Below, one piece after another: positions 18,615 through 27,343 of a stretch of 61,972 nt of DNA. Every line of letters starts with the position of its first letter. Within the stretch, counting starts at the first letter, position 1. Source of the DNA: Lachnospiraceae bacterium. Its GTDB lineage: Bacteria; Bacillota; Clostridia; Lachnospirales; Lachnospiraceae. Where the stretch lies: positions 1 through 61,972 of the forward strand of contig JAFZQY010000124.1 in NCBI GenBank assembly GCA_017620155.1. The letters are read 5' to 3'. Made by a program: the position numbers and the translations under genes. Below the pieces are notes generated by a model, which was given only the letters and a program-made list of their open reading frames with translations, ran no database searches and was not told the DNA's origin.

Positions 18615-20794
18615 TCTTTTCACTGATCATACTGTATTGTGAAACAGTATTTAAGATCGCGACAGGGACAGAGATCACACCTAAGTCGGTGCTGATCAAT
18701 GTCCTTTTCTCTTTATGTTACGGATCAATAGCAGCTATTCTGTGCAGGATGTTCCGCAAGGAAACAGTAAACAGGGTGATCACCGGGATAATCCTGTTTG
18801 TGATACCGGCTGTATATACGATCGAGTTCTTCGTATACCGTTCGTTCAATGTGTTCTATGACATCAATACCGTGTTTAACGGAGCAGGCGGGGCGCTTGC
18901 GTATTTTCAGGGCGATATCTTAAGGCTCATTATCTCTCCGGCGGGCATAGCTGCTATCATCTTCATGTTTGCTCCTTTTCTCGTATATGTTTTCTTCGGC
19001 CGGAAAAAACTGCCAGCCACCCGGTTCCTTAAATCAGACTTCGCATTACTCATGATCGCGGCGTTTGTTTTTTTAATGATCGCCAGAGCGCGCATCGATA
19101 CCGATGAGAGCATGAGGCTGATGTATACGAGCGGATACAGCTTTCAGAATGCTGTAGCAGAGTTTGGATTCGCAACGGGTTTAAGACTTGATTGCATGCA
19201 CTTAAACGGCGGTGATGATTCGGACTTCGTCTATCTGGAGAATGATTATGACGATGAGGTTAATGCTGATGTGGAAGAGGGGGAGTCGGGCTCGGAGTAC
19301 GGGGATGGCCCCGGAGCACAGACAGAGGCCGCCTTGGAGCTGGAGGATGTACCCGGAGCAGAGACTGAGGCGGAGAGTGTGGCTGACTCTGATACGGGAT
19401 CAGGCGTAGAAGCAGGAGACGGACCTGCCACAGAAAAAGAAGACGAAACTGCCACAGAACACGGATCTGAAACGGATTCTGAAACGGATTCGGAACCGGA
19501 AGTTAAGGAATACGGCGTAAATGCGCTTGATATAGATTTTGAAGCTCTTGCGGAAGAGGCCGGAGGCAAACTCGCAGATATGGACAGATATGTCTCTTCG
19601 ATCGAACCTTCGAAGCAGAACGAGTATACGGGCTTTTTCAAGGGAAAGAATCTGATCTTCTTTACTGCCGAGGCGTTCTCAGGATATCTTATCGATCAGG
19701 ATATGACTCCGACTCTGTACAGACTGGCAACAAAAGGAATGCAGTTCACCGATTTCTATCAGCCGGCCGTAGCCGGTACCACAGGCGGGGAATACGAGAA
19801 TCTGTTCGGCATGATCCCGACTTCCGGCGGCAGATCCATGGACAGGATGACCAGCCAGAATACCGCCATAACCATCGCAAACAGGCTTGGGGACGAATAC
19901 TTCGGCAAGGCATATCACAACAACACTTACACCGTATATAACAGGGATGAGACTCATAACAGACTCGGATACTCCGAAGGATTTATGGGGGTCGGTAACG
20001 GAATGGAGGAATATCTTCCGCGAGGAGGGTTCCCGGCAAGTGACCTTGAGATGGTGCAGGGGACTCTTACCGAATACATAGACAATCAGCCTTTCGATAT
20101 ATACTACATGACGGTTTCCGGACACGGACAGTACGGGCGGAGCATCAATCAGATGTCTTCATGGAATTATCACCGCGTGGCAGATATCGATCATTCCGAG
20201 ATCGTAAAGTGCTATCTGGCGAACAATCTGGAACTTGAGGATGCGCTCACATATCTGGTATCCGAACTGGAAAGGACAAGGATCGCCGATGACACTGTCA
20301 TAGTCCTGTGTGCGGATCATTTCCCTTATAATCTCGATACCGGTGCCTCACCCGGCAATATGCCCAACCTTTCCGAACTGTACGGTTTTGATGTGACCAA
20401 TTATCTTGAGCGTGATTCCAACCGTCTCATAATCTGGAGCGGCTGTCTCGAAGATGAAGATCCGATCATCGTTGATGAGCCGGTGTTCAGCCTGGATATA
20501 CTCCCGACACTTTGCAACCTGTTCGGAGTGGAGTTTGACTCTAGACTCCTGCCGGGAAGGGATGTTTTTTCCGACCGTGAAGCTCTGGTGTTTGACGGAA
20601 ATTACGACTGGAAAACGACATACGGTACCTATATCTCTTCAAGAGGCAGATTCATCCCGGCTTCGGAGGATACCGAACTTCCCGAGGATTATATAAAGAG
20701 GATGCAGGTTGAAGTCTCCAACAGGATGAAGTATTGTAAGAACGTCCTGGAATACAGATACTTTGATCATGTTTTCGGCAGTCCCGATCATTAA
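18611..20794 (+). CDS. LtaS/sulfatase-family membrane phosphotransferase with acidic insert
   Basis: The start chosen is ATG 18611, overlapping the cysS stop (ATGA); GTG 18599 would add four residues. The 727-residue protein has five N-terminal membrane helices and a large outside domain of the alkaline-phosphatase fold. Metal and catalytic residues match lipoteichoic acid synthase: Glu in FTAEAFSGY (about 354), the nucleophile Thr in AGTTGGEY (about 391), and Asp-His in CADHFPY. Between the membrane part and the catalytic domain lies a stretch of roughly 100 residues almost wholly Glu, Asp, Ser, Thr, Gly and Ala. It probably transfers phosphoglycerol or a similar group to a surface polymer; the acceptor is unknown. 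Confidence 0.88.
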   Translation: MIFSLIILYCETVFKIATGTEITPKSVLINVLFSLCYGSIAAILCRMFRKETVNRVITGIILFVIPAVYTIEFFVYRSFNVFYDINTVFNGAGGALAYFQGDILRLIISPAGIAAIIFMFAPFLVYVFFGRKKLPATRFLKSDFALLMIAAFVFLMIARARIDTDESMRLMYTSGYSFQNAVAEFGFATGLRLDCMHLNGGDDSDFVYLENDYDDEVNADVEEGESGSEYGDGPGAQTEAALELEDVPGAETEAESVADSDTGSGVEAGDGPATEKEDETATEHGSETDSETDSEPEVKEYGVNALDIDFEALAEEAGGKLADMDRYVSSIEPSKQNEYTGFFKGKNLIFFTAEAFSGYLIDQDMTPTLYRLATKGMQFTDFYQPAVAGTTGGEYENLFGMIPTSGGRSMDRMTSQNTAITIANRLGDEYFGKAYHNNTYTVYNRDETHNRLGYSEGFMGVGNGMEEYLPRGGFPASDLEMVQGTLTEYIDNQPFDIYYMTVSGHGQYGRSINQMSSWNYHRVADIDHSEIVKCYLANNLELEDALTYLVSELERTRIADDTVIVLCADHFPYNLDTGASPGNMPNLSELYGFDVTNYLERDSNRLIIWSGCLEDEDPIIVDEPVFSLDILPTLCNLFGVEFDSRLLPGRDVFSDREALVFDGNYDWKTTYGTYISSRGRFIPASEDTELPEDYIKRMQVEVSNRMKYCKNVLEYRYFDHVFGSPDH

Positions 20795-20815
20795 CCCACT
20801 GACCATATTCGCCAC

Positions 20816-20844
20816 TTGTTGTACGTCGGGGCTTTTATTATAAT
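20816..20844 (+). promoter_or_regulatory. Sigma-A promoter of the accessory block
   Basis: TTGTTG (20816-20821) and TATAAT (20839-20844) with 17-base spacing, 40 bases before the next start codon. It shows that 20884-25485 can be transcribed independently of cysS. No clear terminator follows the LtaS-like gene. Confidence 0.75.
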
Positions 20845-20883
20845 TTAATAAGGCGATTTTTTGTTTTATAAGGAGAGGCGATT

Positions 20884-22095
20884 ATGGATCTTAATGTTTT
20901 GCAATTCAGAAAGGTGACTGACAAAGCTTATTCGATCGATATGATCGACGATGTGATGGAGGCCATAAAAGAAGAAATTGAAGGTAAGGACTTAAGAGAA
21001 TTTGAACTAAGAGAGAAGCTTGAACCCGTATATCTTGATAAGATCAATCTCCAGTTTCAGACAGCCAGACTGTTTCATCCGATGTCGGAGTTTGGCAGGA
21101 TGGTGCTTAAAAGTGCACTTGATACACAGAAGGAATATGAGGACAACGTAGGTGCACTCATTACGCTTGTTACCGATGACAGCATAAGAAAATATAAACC
21201 TTTGCTTACCGATGATGTCATGGAAGATATCATGGTGGGCAAAACCCAGGCCATTGCCGCTCTCAGATACAGAGACGGTGCGGTATATGCACCGGGAATC
21301 ATAGCCTACGATGTTGATACCGATCGTTTGCAGGAGAACATCGTGGTCCGGATCGAATGGCTCTACATCGCCGAAGAGTTCAGGGGAGAGGGCATTGCGG
21401 ACATGCTGCTCGGAAACATCATAGGCAGATGTATCGATCTCGGGATAGAGAATATCACGTTTGATTTCCCGGAAGAGTCGGAATACGCGCAGGCATATTA
21501 CAACCTGTTAAGCGACTGGCATTTCAGTTTTACGTCAGGTATCTCATCCGACTTCGTGACCGAAGTTACCAAAGATACCGTAAAAAAGAATATTGTGGCT
21601 ATGTCTTATACGGCGCAGGCGATCGAGGAACTCTCCGAGAAAGAGTTTATGGATGTCGCAAAGAAGCTGCTTTCGGACGGAACTCTTGACACGATGTTGA
21701 AGGGAGAATTCCCGCCGGACTACTTTGATCCGAAGTTAAGCTGTGTGGCCCGCAGAGATTCAATGACGGGCATGCTCTTAGCGCACCGCCTTCCGAGCGG
21801 ACTGGTCAGGACCGAGTATCTCGGATGGGGCGAAGGAAGCGGTCCGGCACTCAAAGGACTCGTAAGCTTCCTTGCGGTTAAGGCTCTGGAAGTATATGGC
21901 AAAGGAACAATGATTTCCGTGCCGGTAGAGTCGGATGAACTTGCAGCTTTTATTGATGAGACGTTTGAAGTGCAACTCAGGAAACCGATGATAGAAGCAT
22001 CGCTTTTTGCTCCGCTTCCCGAAGAAGATGTGGACCTGGAAATGGCTGCAGCAATTCTCACCGTACCGGGCGGGCCTGAGGAAAGCGAGGAGTAA
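20884..22095 (+). CDS. Tandem GNAT-like protein, function unknown
   Basis: A soluble, acidic protein of 403 residues preceded by AAGGAGAGG. The middle region (about 155-215) looks like a GNAT acetyltransferase core, with the acetyl-CoA motif RGEGIADMLL fitting RxxGxA. The second half (about 240-385) resembles a second, degenerate GNAT domain and contains LSCVARRDSMTGMLLAHRLP. That segment is clearly related to one in the protein at 23560 (LSCCVITDKKLSGLFLIHRFP), so the two are paralogues. The substrate cannot be named. It is first in a four-gene block inserted between cysS and mrnC. Confidence 0.6.
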   Translation: MDLNVLQFRKVTDKAYSIDMIDDVMEAIKEEIEGKDLREFELREKLEPVYLDKINLQFQTARLFHPMSEFGRMVLKSALDTQKEYEDNVGALITLVTDDSIRKYKPLLTDDVMEDIMVGKTQAIAALRYRDGAVYAPGIIAYDVDTDRLQENIVVRIEWLYIAEEFRGEGIADMLLGNIIGRCIDLGIENITFDFPEESEYAQAYYNLLSDWHFSFTSGISSDFVTEVTKDTVKKNIVAMSYTAQAIEELSEKEFMDVAKKLLSDGTLDTMLKGEFPPDYFDPKLSCVARRDSMTGMLLAHRLPSGLVRTEYLGWGEGSGPALKGLVSFLAVKALEVYGKGTMISVPVESDELAAFIDETFEVQLRKPMIEASLFAPLPEEDVDLEMAAAILTVPGGPEESEE

Positions 22096-22186
22096 GCGTC
22101 CGACGGCGACAGGTAAGGAAGATGAAGCGCCCGGCGGCGATAAGTGATTAAAGCGAAGCGCCCGACGGCGGCAAGTGAAAAGAAGC
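22094..22186. repeat. 31-bp tandem repeat, about three copies
   Basis: Copies begin at 22094, 22125 and 22156. Each opens with AAGCG, continues YCCGRCGGCG, and ends in a GNNAAGTGA-like part; a partial fourth AAGCGATT starts at 22183. They fill most of the 121-base gap between two genes and are more GC-rich than their surroundings. The repeat is not protein-coding in any sensible frame. Its function is unknown; it could be a remnant of slippage or a protein-binding array. Confidence 0.75.
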
Positions 22187-22216
22187 GATTAATAATCAGT
22201 TGAGGAGATAAAGAAT

Positions 22217-23524
22217 ATGGATTCAAAAGAACTAATGCGGAACCAGTCTAAAATGACTGAGATCAATACTCAGATAAACGAGGAAAAACAGGATAATGCC
22301 TTTATGAACGTCGGCGATGTGCAGGAAAACCTGAAGATCGACGAGATCAGGATCAATTCGGACTTCAGTGACCTTGAAGCAAAAAAAGAAAACCCCGTAA
22401 TGGATGATAAGATCGAGAAGATAAAAGACGACTTCAAGGATTCCGTGAAGGTTTATGACAAAAAGAAGATAAAGTCAGTCAGGGAGCAGAACATCGTTGA
22501 CAGATCAAAGTTCGTGAGCCTGTACAGGAACAATGTAGTCGTCGAGCGTGACAGTGAGAAGATGGCAGCCGTAAAGAATGCGATAAACCGCTATCTGGAG
22601 CACAAAGGAGAGGCTGTCGAGTCAAACCTGCTCGAGACCATTATCCGGGTTTGTGACCAGTACACAAGCGGAAAGATATCTTTTCTGAGACTGGGAGAAG
22701 CCGGACGCAGGCTTAAGGAAGTCAAGGAAGTCAGGAAGCAGGCCGATCTCGAACTCCTTAAGATCAGAGCTCAGGAAAAGAGGATGTCAGACGAGCAGCT
22801 TCGGGAAAAGAGAAGAGAACGCACCAGGATCATAAAGGCGGATGAGGAGTATTATGCCCCCGAACTGGATGCTCACTACAGAAAACTTGCTGCAAAGACG
22901 AATTACAGATCGTTCCTGCCTGAAACAAAGGTCGTGATCAATATCCTCAGGGACTACTATCCGGCCATGAGCTTTAAGGAGGCAGAAGCACTGGCCATCA
23001 GGAACAAAGAGATAAAGCTCGTAAGGCATGACAAATCGATAGACATGAAGCTGGCCGATAAGCTCATAAGCAAGGAGAACAAGCAGAGTGCGATCGACAG
23101 ACAGGAAAGAGAGAAGGTTGAGGCGATAAATGATCGCGCGGCCCAGATAAAGGAAAACATTCCCTACATGTTCGACAAACTGGCTCTCCGCGTGGCAAAG
23201 AAGGAGGCTGAGATCGGAAAAGAATATACTGACCGGGAGATAATCGCCAAATACATGGGGTCGGCCTTCTGGGGGCCTTATCTGGTACAAATGGCTGATC
23301 GCAAAGCAATACAAAACGCCAAGAACTCCAATATAGTGCACAGATTCTTTTCATGGATCACAAACTATGCCTTCGATAAAGAGGAAGCTTATCAGGAAGT
23401 ATTGGATGATGTGTTATTTGAACAAGGCAAAGAATTCGTATATACAACTAAAGATGAGAAAACGGGCAAAGTGGAATACGACACGGATAAGCACAACGAG
23501 GACTATGAAGATACCTTCATCTAA
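22217..23524 (+). CDS. Uncharacterised highly charged, coiled-coil-rich protein
   Basis: Not recognised. The 435-residue product is extremely rich in Lys, Glu, Asp and Arg, has no signal peptide or membrane helix, and is predicted mostly helical. A likely coiled coil covers about 155-215 (RRLKEVKEVRKQADLELL region), and another long helical stretch covers about 250-340. A short aromatic patch (MGSAFWGPYLVQM) occurs near 350-362. A good ribosome-binding site (GAGGAG) precedes ATG 22217. It is flanked by the two GNAT-like paralogues, which suggests a joint function, but none can be assigned. Confidence 0.75.
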   Translation: MDSKELMRNQSKMTEINTQINEEKQDNAFMNVGDVQENLKIDEIRINSDFSDLEAKKENPVMDDKIEKIKDDFKDSVKVYDKKKIKSVREQNIVDRSKFVSLYRNNVVVERDSEKMAAVKNAINRYLEHKGEAVESNLLETIIRVCDQYTSGKISFLRLGEAGRRLKEVKEVRKQADLELLKIRAQEKRMSDEQLREKRRERTRIIKADEEYYAPELDAHYRKLAAKTNYRSFLPETKVVINILRDYYPAMSFKEAEALAIRNKEIKLVRHDKSIDMKLADKLISKENKQSAIDRQEREKVEAINDRAAQIKENIPYMFDKLALRVAKKEAEIGKEYTDREIIAKYMGSAFWGPYLVQMADRKAIQNAKNSNIVHRFFSWITNYAFDKEEAYQEVLDDVLFEQGKEFVYTTKDEKTGKVEYDTDKHNEDYEDTFI

Positions 23525-23559
23525 TCTTACCGTTTTACCCGTCTTACCCGGAGGAGTCT

Positions 23560-24405
23560 ATGAAGATCACAGATCTGAATGTGGACAATATATCGGATTA
23601 TGATGAGATCCTTGATGAGGATATTGCGGAGAGCATAGGCAGAGAGTTTTACTTCGGGATCTCGGCTTCTGAAGAAGGGAAAACTGCGTCCGGAGCAGTG
23701 ATCTGGGAATACAGGAATCTCGATGATGAGGCAGGAGCTTCTGCGGAACTCATGTATTTCAACGCGTGCACAAAAGAAGATGCGGATGTTTTACTTACGG
23801 AGTTTTCCGAACAGGCATCCGCTGAGAATGTTACAGACGTCTTCTTTGAGACCGCTAAGCTTTCCGATGATGTATCGGCTGTATTTGAGACTTATGGCTT
23901 CAGGCTTAAGGCTGATGAGAGCCGGGATATAGTTGTCAGCGTTTCCGAACTGTCCAAACTGGCAGCTATGGTCAAAAAGATCCCCGACAATATAGAAGGC
24001 CTTGAAGATATTAAGGAAGTGCAGTTCATGCAGGGTGTTACCAACTGCATCTTTAACGGCAAGAAGGGGCTTATGGAGGATCTGGAATATATCGAGAAGG
24101 ACTGGTTTGCCGAAGATCTGTCATGCTGTGTGATAACGGATAAGAAACTTTCCGGGCTGTTTCTGATACACCGCTTCCCTTCAGGCACGCTCATGCCGGT
24201 GCTTCTTACGGCCATCGGGCCCGATGCGCGCAAGGATATTCTGTATATGATCTGCTACAGTGCCAAGAAGGTGCTGTCATCATATCCCGCGGACACAAAA
24301 GTCATAGTCCGACGTCATAATGATTCCGTAAAAGCTCTGGCCAAAAAACTATTTCCCGACAGATCAGGAGAGACGGTCATCCTTGGAGAAAAGGACAGTA
24401 AATAA
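23560..24405 (+). CDS. GNAT-like protein, paralogue of the one at 20884
   Basis: A 281-residue soluble acidic protein. The first half is a degenerate GNAT-like domain without an RxxGxG/A acetyl-CoA loop. The second half (about 140-275) aligns by eye with the C-terminal half of the protein at 20884, sharing the LSC...SG(L/M)(F/L)L(I/A)HR(F/L)PSG pattern and a following helix before VIVRR. This looks like a shortened copy that may have lost enzymatic activity. A GGAGG site lies eight bases before the start. It follows the charged protein after 35 bases. Confidence 0.6.
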   Translation: MKITDLNVDNISDYDEILDEDIAESIGREFYFGISASEEGKTASGAVIWEYRNLDDEAGASAELMYFNACTKEDADVLLTEFSEQASAENVTDVFFETAKLSDDVSAVFETYGFRLKADESRDIVVSVSELSKLAAMVKKIPDNIEGLEDIKEVQFMQGVTNCIFNGKKGLMEDLEYIEKDWFAEDLSCCVITDKKLSGLFLIHRFPSGTLMPVLLTAIGPDARKDILYMICYSAKKVLSSYPADTKVIVRRHNDSVKALAKKLFPDRSGETVILGEKDSK

Positions 24406-24420
24406 AAAGGAGAGCATCTT

Positions 24421-25485
24421 ATGTTCAACGTTTGTGTGATGCAGCTGACACCGATCATCATCCTGACGTATCTAATATTTAAGGATAAGCATTTAAGGAA
24501 ACGGGATACGCCCGAGGCAAAAAAAGTATTCCTTATATCCGTTATCGGTATCCTGATCGGTCTGGTCTATCTTATGTCGGGGCTGTGTAAGTTCACTTCA
24601 TTGTATTCCGTAGTTCCAATAGTGTTAAAAGAAGAACCGTATGCTTACCTGACCTGGGGTTGTATCGGAGAGATCCTTGCGGCATGGGCGATCATCGAAT
24701 GGAATCTTTTTGTGGAATATGCCATCTTCAGAAGCAGTGATTATGAGGCAAAAAGAAGCAGACTCTTTAAGATCTACGGTATAGCGGTCGTGTGCGGATT
24801 TGTGATCGTTTATCTGCTTGCCGTTCGTTTCCTCGGAGCCGGTCTGAATCTGATCAGTTTCCTGGGTGTATCCATGTTTGTGTTTTTTGCTCTCGGGATC
24901 TACTTTATGATCAGATCCGTAGTTGCCGTGCGGTTATCGAAGAAGACCAGACAGGCGCCCTCGTTTCTCAGGCTTGACGGATTTATCATCCCGATCGCTC
25001 TGACTTACCTGCTGAGTTTTTTGTCCATAATACTTCAGGAATGGGACGCCAGGAGCCTTGGAATCGCGATAGCAGTCGTGCTGACATGGCGAAGCGTGAC
25101 GAACCGGTATAAATATGTCGATCCGTACACCGGATTCTTCAACCGGAGTTTTCTTCAGTCCATGAATGAGTATATGGAAAAGAGCGGATATCCGAATGGG
25201 ATCGGAGTGTTTTTTAAGGCGCCCGGGACAGGAGACCGGCTCGTACCTGTTTTAGACAGTTTCAAACCCGCTGATTCCGAGATCTTTTCGTTCGGAGACG
25301 GAGAGTTCCTTCTCATGGCAGGACCGCAGAAGGAGTCTGTTATAAAACTGCTCATCAACGGTGTTAAGCTCACCGCTTCCGAAGAAGGCGACATACAGGA
25401 GATCGAGACTGAGTATGCCATGCGGAATGCGGATGAGACCGCAGAGGAATTTACCGCAAGATTGATCAAACTCTCAGAGAGGTAA
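24421..25485 (+). CDS. Membrane protein with truncated, degenerate GGDEF domain
   Basis: A 354-residue protein with about six or seven membrane helices in residues 1-225, then a short cytoplasmic region that begins like a GGDEF domain (YVDPYTGFFNRSFLQ for the usual DxLTGLxNR). The active-site loop is FGDGEF (292-296 being GDGEF) and about 60 residues of the normal core are missing before it. It is probably not a diguanylate cyclase and may be a sensor or scaffold. It closes the accessory block, four bases before mrnC. Confidence 0.7.
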   Translation: MFNVCVMQLTPIIILTYLIFKDKHLRKRDTPEAKKVFLISVIGILIGLVYLMSGLCKFTSLYSVVPIVLKEEPYAYLTWGCIGEILAAWAIIEWNLFVEYAIFRSSDYEAKRSRLFKIYGIAVVCGFVIVYLLAVRFLGAGLNLISFLGVSMFVFFALGIYFMIRSVVAVRLSKKTRQAPSFLRLDGFIIPIALTYLLSFLSIILQEWDARSLGIAIAVVLTWRSVTNRYKYVDPYTGFFNRSFLQSMNEYMEKSGYPNGIGVFFKAPGTGDRLVPVLDSFKPADSEIFSFGDGEFLLMAGPQKESVIKLLINGVKLTASEEGDIQEIETEYAMRNADETAEEFTARLIKLSER

Positions 25486-25489
25486 TGAA

Positions 25490-25936
25490 ATGGAAAACGA
25501 TCTTACGGGATTGATCTATGAGTCATTCGGACAGGGCACTCACGGGCCGGATTCACAATCTGCCTTAAGCCTCGCTTATATCGGTGACTGTATTTATGAT
25601 CTGGTTGTACGGACTGTTCTTATCACCCATGAGGGCGGGAAGAATGGAAGTTTACATAACAAAGCAAAAAAGGTTGTTAACGCCTCAGCGCAGGCTGATC
25701 TATTTGATGCCATAGAAGCCGATCTGACCGAAGAGGAGACCAAAGTCTATCACAGAGGACGCAATGCCAAGAATTCTTCATCGGCTAAAAATGCATCGAT
25801 CGTTGCGTACAGAAAGGCTACAGGACTTGAGGCACTGATAGGGTATCTGTATCTGGACGGCAGATATGAAAGGATCGTGGAACTTATGAAGATCGGACTC
25901 GACAGGACCGGTCAGATGGATAACCGACGGGAGTGA
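25490..25936 (+). CDS. mrnC: Mini-ribonuclease III
   Basis: A 148-residue RNase III catalytic domain without the double-strand-binding domain. It has the signature LSLAYIGDCIYDLVVR (about 24-39), KAKKVVNASAQA and the closing GLEALIGYLYL, with catalytic acidic residues retained. MrnC matures 23S rRNA ends in Firmicutes. It overlaps or abuts the rRNA methyltransferase rlmB, the usual partner. In many Clostridia it directly follows cysS; here about 6.9 kb separates them. Confidence 0.95.
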   Translation: MENDLTGLIYESFGQGTHGPDSQSALSLAYIGDCIYDLVVRTVLITHEGGKNGSLHNKAKKVVNASAQADLFDAIEADLTEEETKVYHRGRNAKNSSSAKNASIVAYRKATGLEALIGYLYLDGRYERIVELMKIGLDRTGQMDNRRE

Positions 25937-25938
25937 AC

Positions 25939-26691
25939 ATGCTGGAAAGAGAACTTACGATAGAAGGCAGAAATGCAGTTATAGAAGCAATGCGTGCGGG
26001 GACACCGATAGATAAGCTGTTCATATTGGACGGCTGCCAGGACGGACCGATGTCTACCATTCGAAGAGAGGCGAAGAAACGTGACATATATGTGAAGTAT
26101 GTCTCGAAGGATCGTCTGGATCAGATGTCGGCTACCGGCAAACATCAGGGTGTTATAGCTTACGGTGCAAGCTATGAATACTCGACTGTGGAAGATATCA
26201 TGGCACGCGCACGCGATAAAGGTGAGGATCCGTTCATCATACTGTTGGACGGCATCGAGGATCCGCACAATCTGGGAGCGATCATCAGGACAGCCAATCA
26301 GGCCGGAGCGCACGGTGTGATCATTCCGAAGGACAGAGCAGTGGGCCTTACGGCTGCTGTGGCGAGAGCATCGGCAGGAGCGATCAGCTTTACTCCCGTA
26401 GCGCGGGTCACGAATATCGGTCAGTGCATAGAAGACCTCAAGAAAGAGGGACTGTGGTTTGCATGCGCCGATATGGAAGGCGAAGTCATGTATAACTGTA
26501 ACCTCACAGGTCCGATAGGACTTGTGATAGGTTCCGAGGGTGACGGTGTAGGCCGTCTGGTCAAGTCTAAATGCGACTATGTCGCATCTATCCCCATGAA
26601 AGGGGACATAGATTCTCTTAATGCTTCCGTTGCCGCCGGTATTCTGGCATATGAGATCGTAAGACAGCGGATGAGTCAGCCAATGAACTGA
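25939..26691 (+). CDS. rlmB: 23S rRNA (guanosine-2'-O-)-methyltransferase RlmB
   Basis: A SpoU-family methyltransferase of 250 residues. ATG 25939 is preferred over GTG 25933 because GGGAG lies five bases before it. It has an N-terminal RNA-binding domain and the knotted catalytic domain with motifs LDGIEDPHNLGAIIRTA, LVIGSEGDGVGR and PMKGDIDSLNASVAAGI, the last holding the conserved Asn and Ser. It methylates G2251 of 23S rRNA (E. coli numbering). It lies between mrnC and sigH, as in other Clostridia and Bacilli. Confidence 0.94.
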   Translation: MLERELTIEGRNAVIEAMRAGTPIDKLFILDGCQDGPMSTIRREAKKRDIYVKYVSKDRLDQMSATGKHQGVIAYGASYEYSTVEDIMARARDKGEDPFIILLDGIEDPHNLGAIIRTANQAGAHGVIIPKDRAVGLTAAVARASAGAISFTPVARVTNIGQCIEDLKKEGLWFACADMEGEVMYNCNLTGPIGLVIGSEGDGVGRLVKSKCDYVASIPMKGDIDSLNASVAAGILAYEIVRQRMSQPMN

Positions 26692-26713
26692 ATAATATGA
26701 TATACTCATATCT

Positions 26714-27343
26714 ATGAGTAAAGTCCAAACGACACAGTCAGCCGCGATCACAGATGAACAGTATATAGCCGCATACCGCGAGGGTGATACCGATACCATA
26801 GAAGTCATTTTGGACCGGTATAAGAATCTTGTGCGTGCCAAAGCGTCCAAGATGTATATCTTAGGCGGTGATGTGCAGGATCTGATCCAGGAAGGGATGA
26901 TAGGTCTTGTCAAGGCTGTCAGAGATTATGATTTCGGCCGTGATGCGAGCTTCGCCACATTCGCGGATCTGTGTGTGTCCAGACAGATATATAATGCGAT
27001 CCAGTCATCAGCCAGACTCAAGAACCTTCCGCTCAATGACTATGTATCCCTGACGGCTGGACATGACTATGAGGACGAAGAAGACAGTCAGGCTCTTATA
27101 GATGAACTGCCGGACATAAGCTCCGCCGAGCCGGAGAGTGCGTTTATCAGTCAGGAAACCGTCGATGAGATCAATCATCTTGTTGATACGATACTTACCG
27201 ATGCGGAGAGAGATGTGTTCAGACTTTATGTGGCCGGACTTGCGACATCTGATGCTGCGGCGATCCTGTCCATGGAACCGAAGTCTGCTGACAATGCTCT
27301 ACAACGGGCAAAAATGAAGCTCAGGAAGGAATTGAGTAAATGA
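26714..27343 (+). CDS. sigH: RNA polymerase sigma factor SigH-like
   Basis: A sigma-70 family factor of 209 residues with region 2 (YKNLVRAKASKMYILGGDVQD, then LIQEGMIGLVKAVRDYD) and region 4 (LTDAERDVFRLYVAGL...). The order mrnC-rlmB-sigH is characteristic of spore-forming Firmicutes, where SigH drives early sporulation and stationary-phase genes. Region 2.2 and the core-binding helix look intact. Between regions 2 and 4 the linker is acidic. Whether this strain sporulates cannot be told from the window, although two CotH-family genes are also present. Confidence 0.88.
   Translation: MSKVQTTQSAAITDEQYIAAYREGDTDTIEVILDRYKNLVRAKASKMYILGGDVQDLIQEGMIGLVKAVRDYDFGRDASFATFADLCVSRQIYNAIQSSARLKNLPLNDYVSLTAGHDYEDEEDSQALIDELPDISSAEPESAFISQETVDEINHLVDTILTDAERDVFRLYVAGLATSDAAAILSMEPKSADNALQRAKMKLRKELSK

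Noticed and set aside
22094-22186. Repeats considered as a CRISPR array
   Set aside because: The units are directly adjacent with no unique spacers, diverge from each other, and no cas gene is present.
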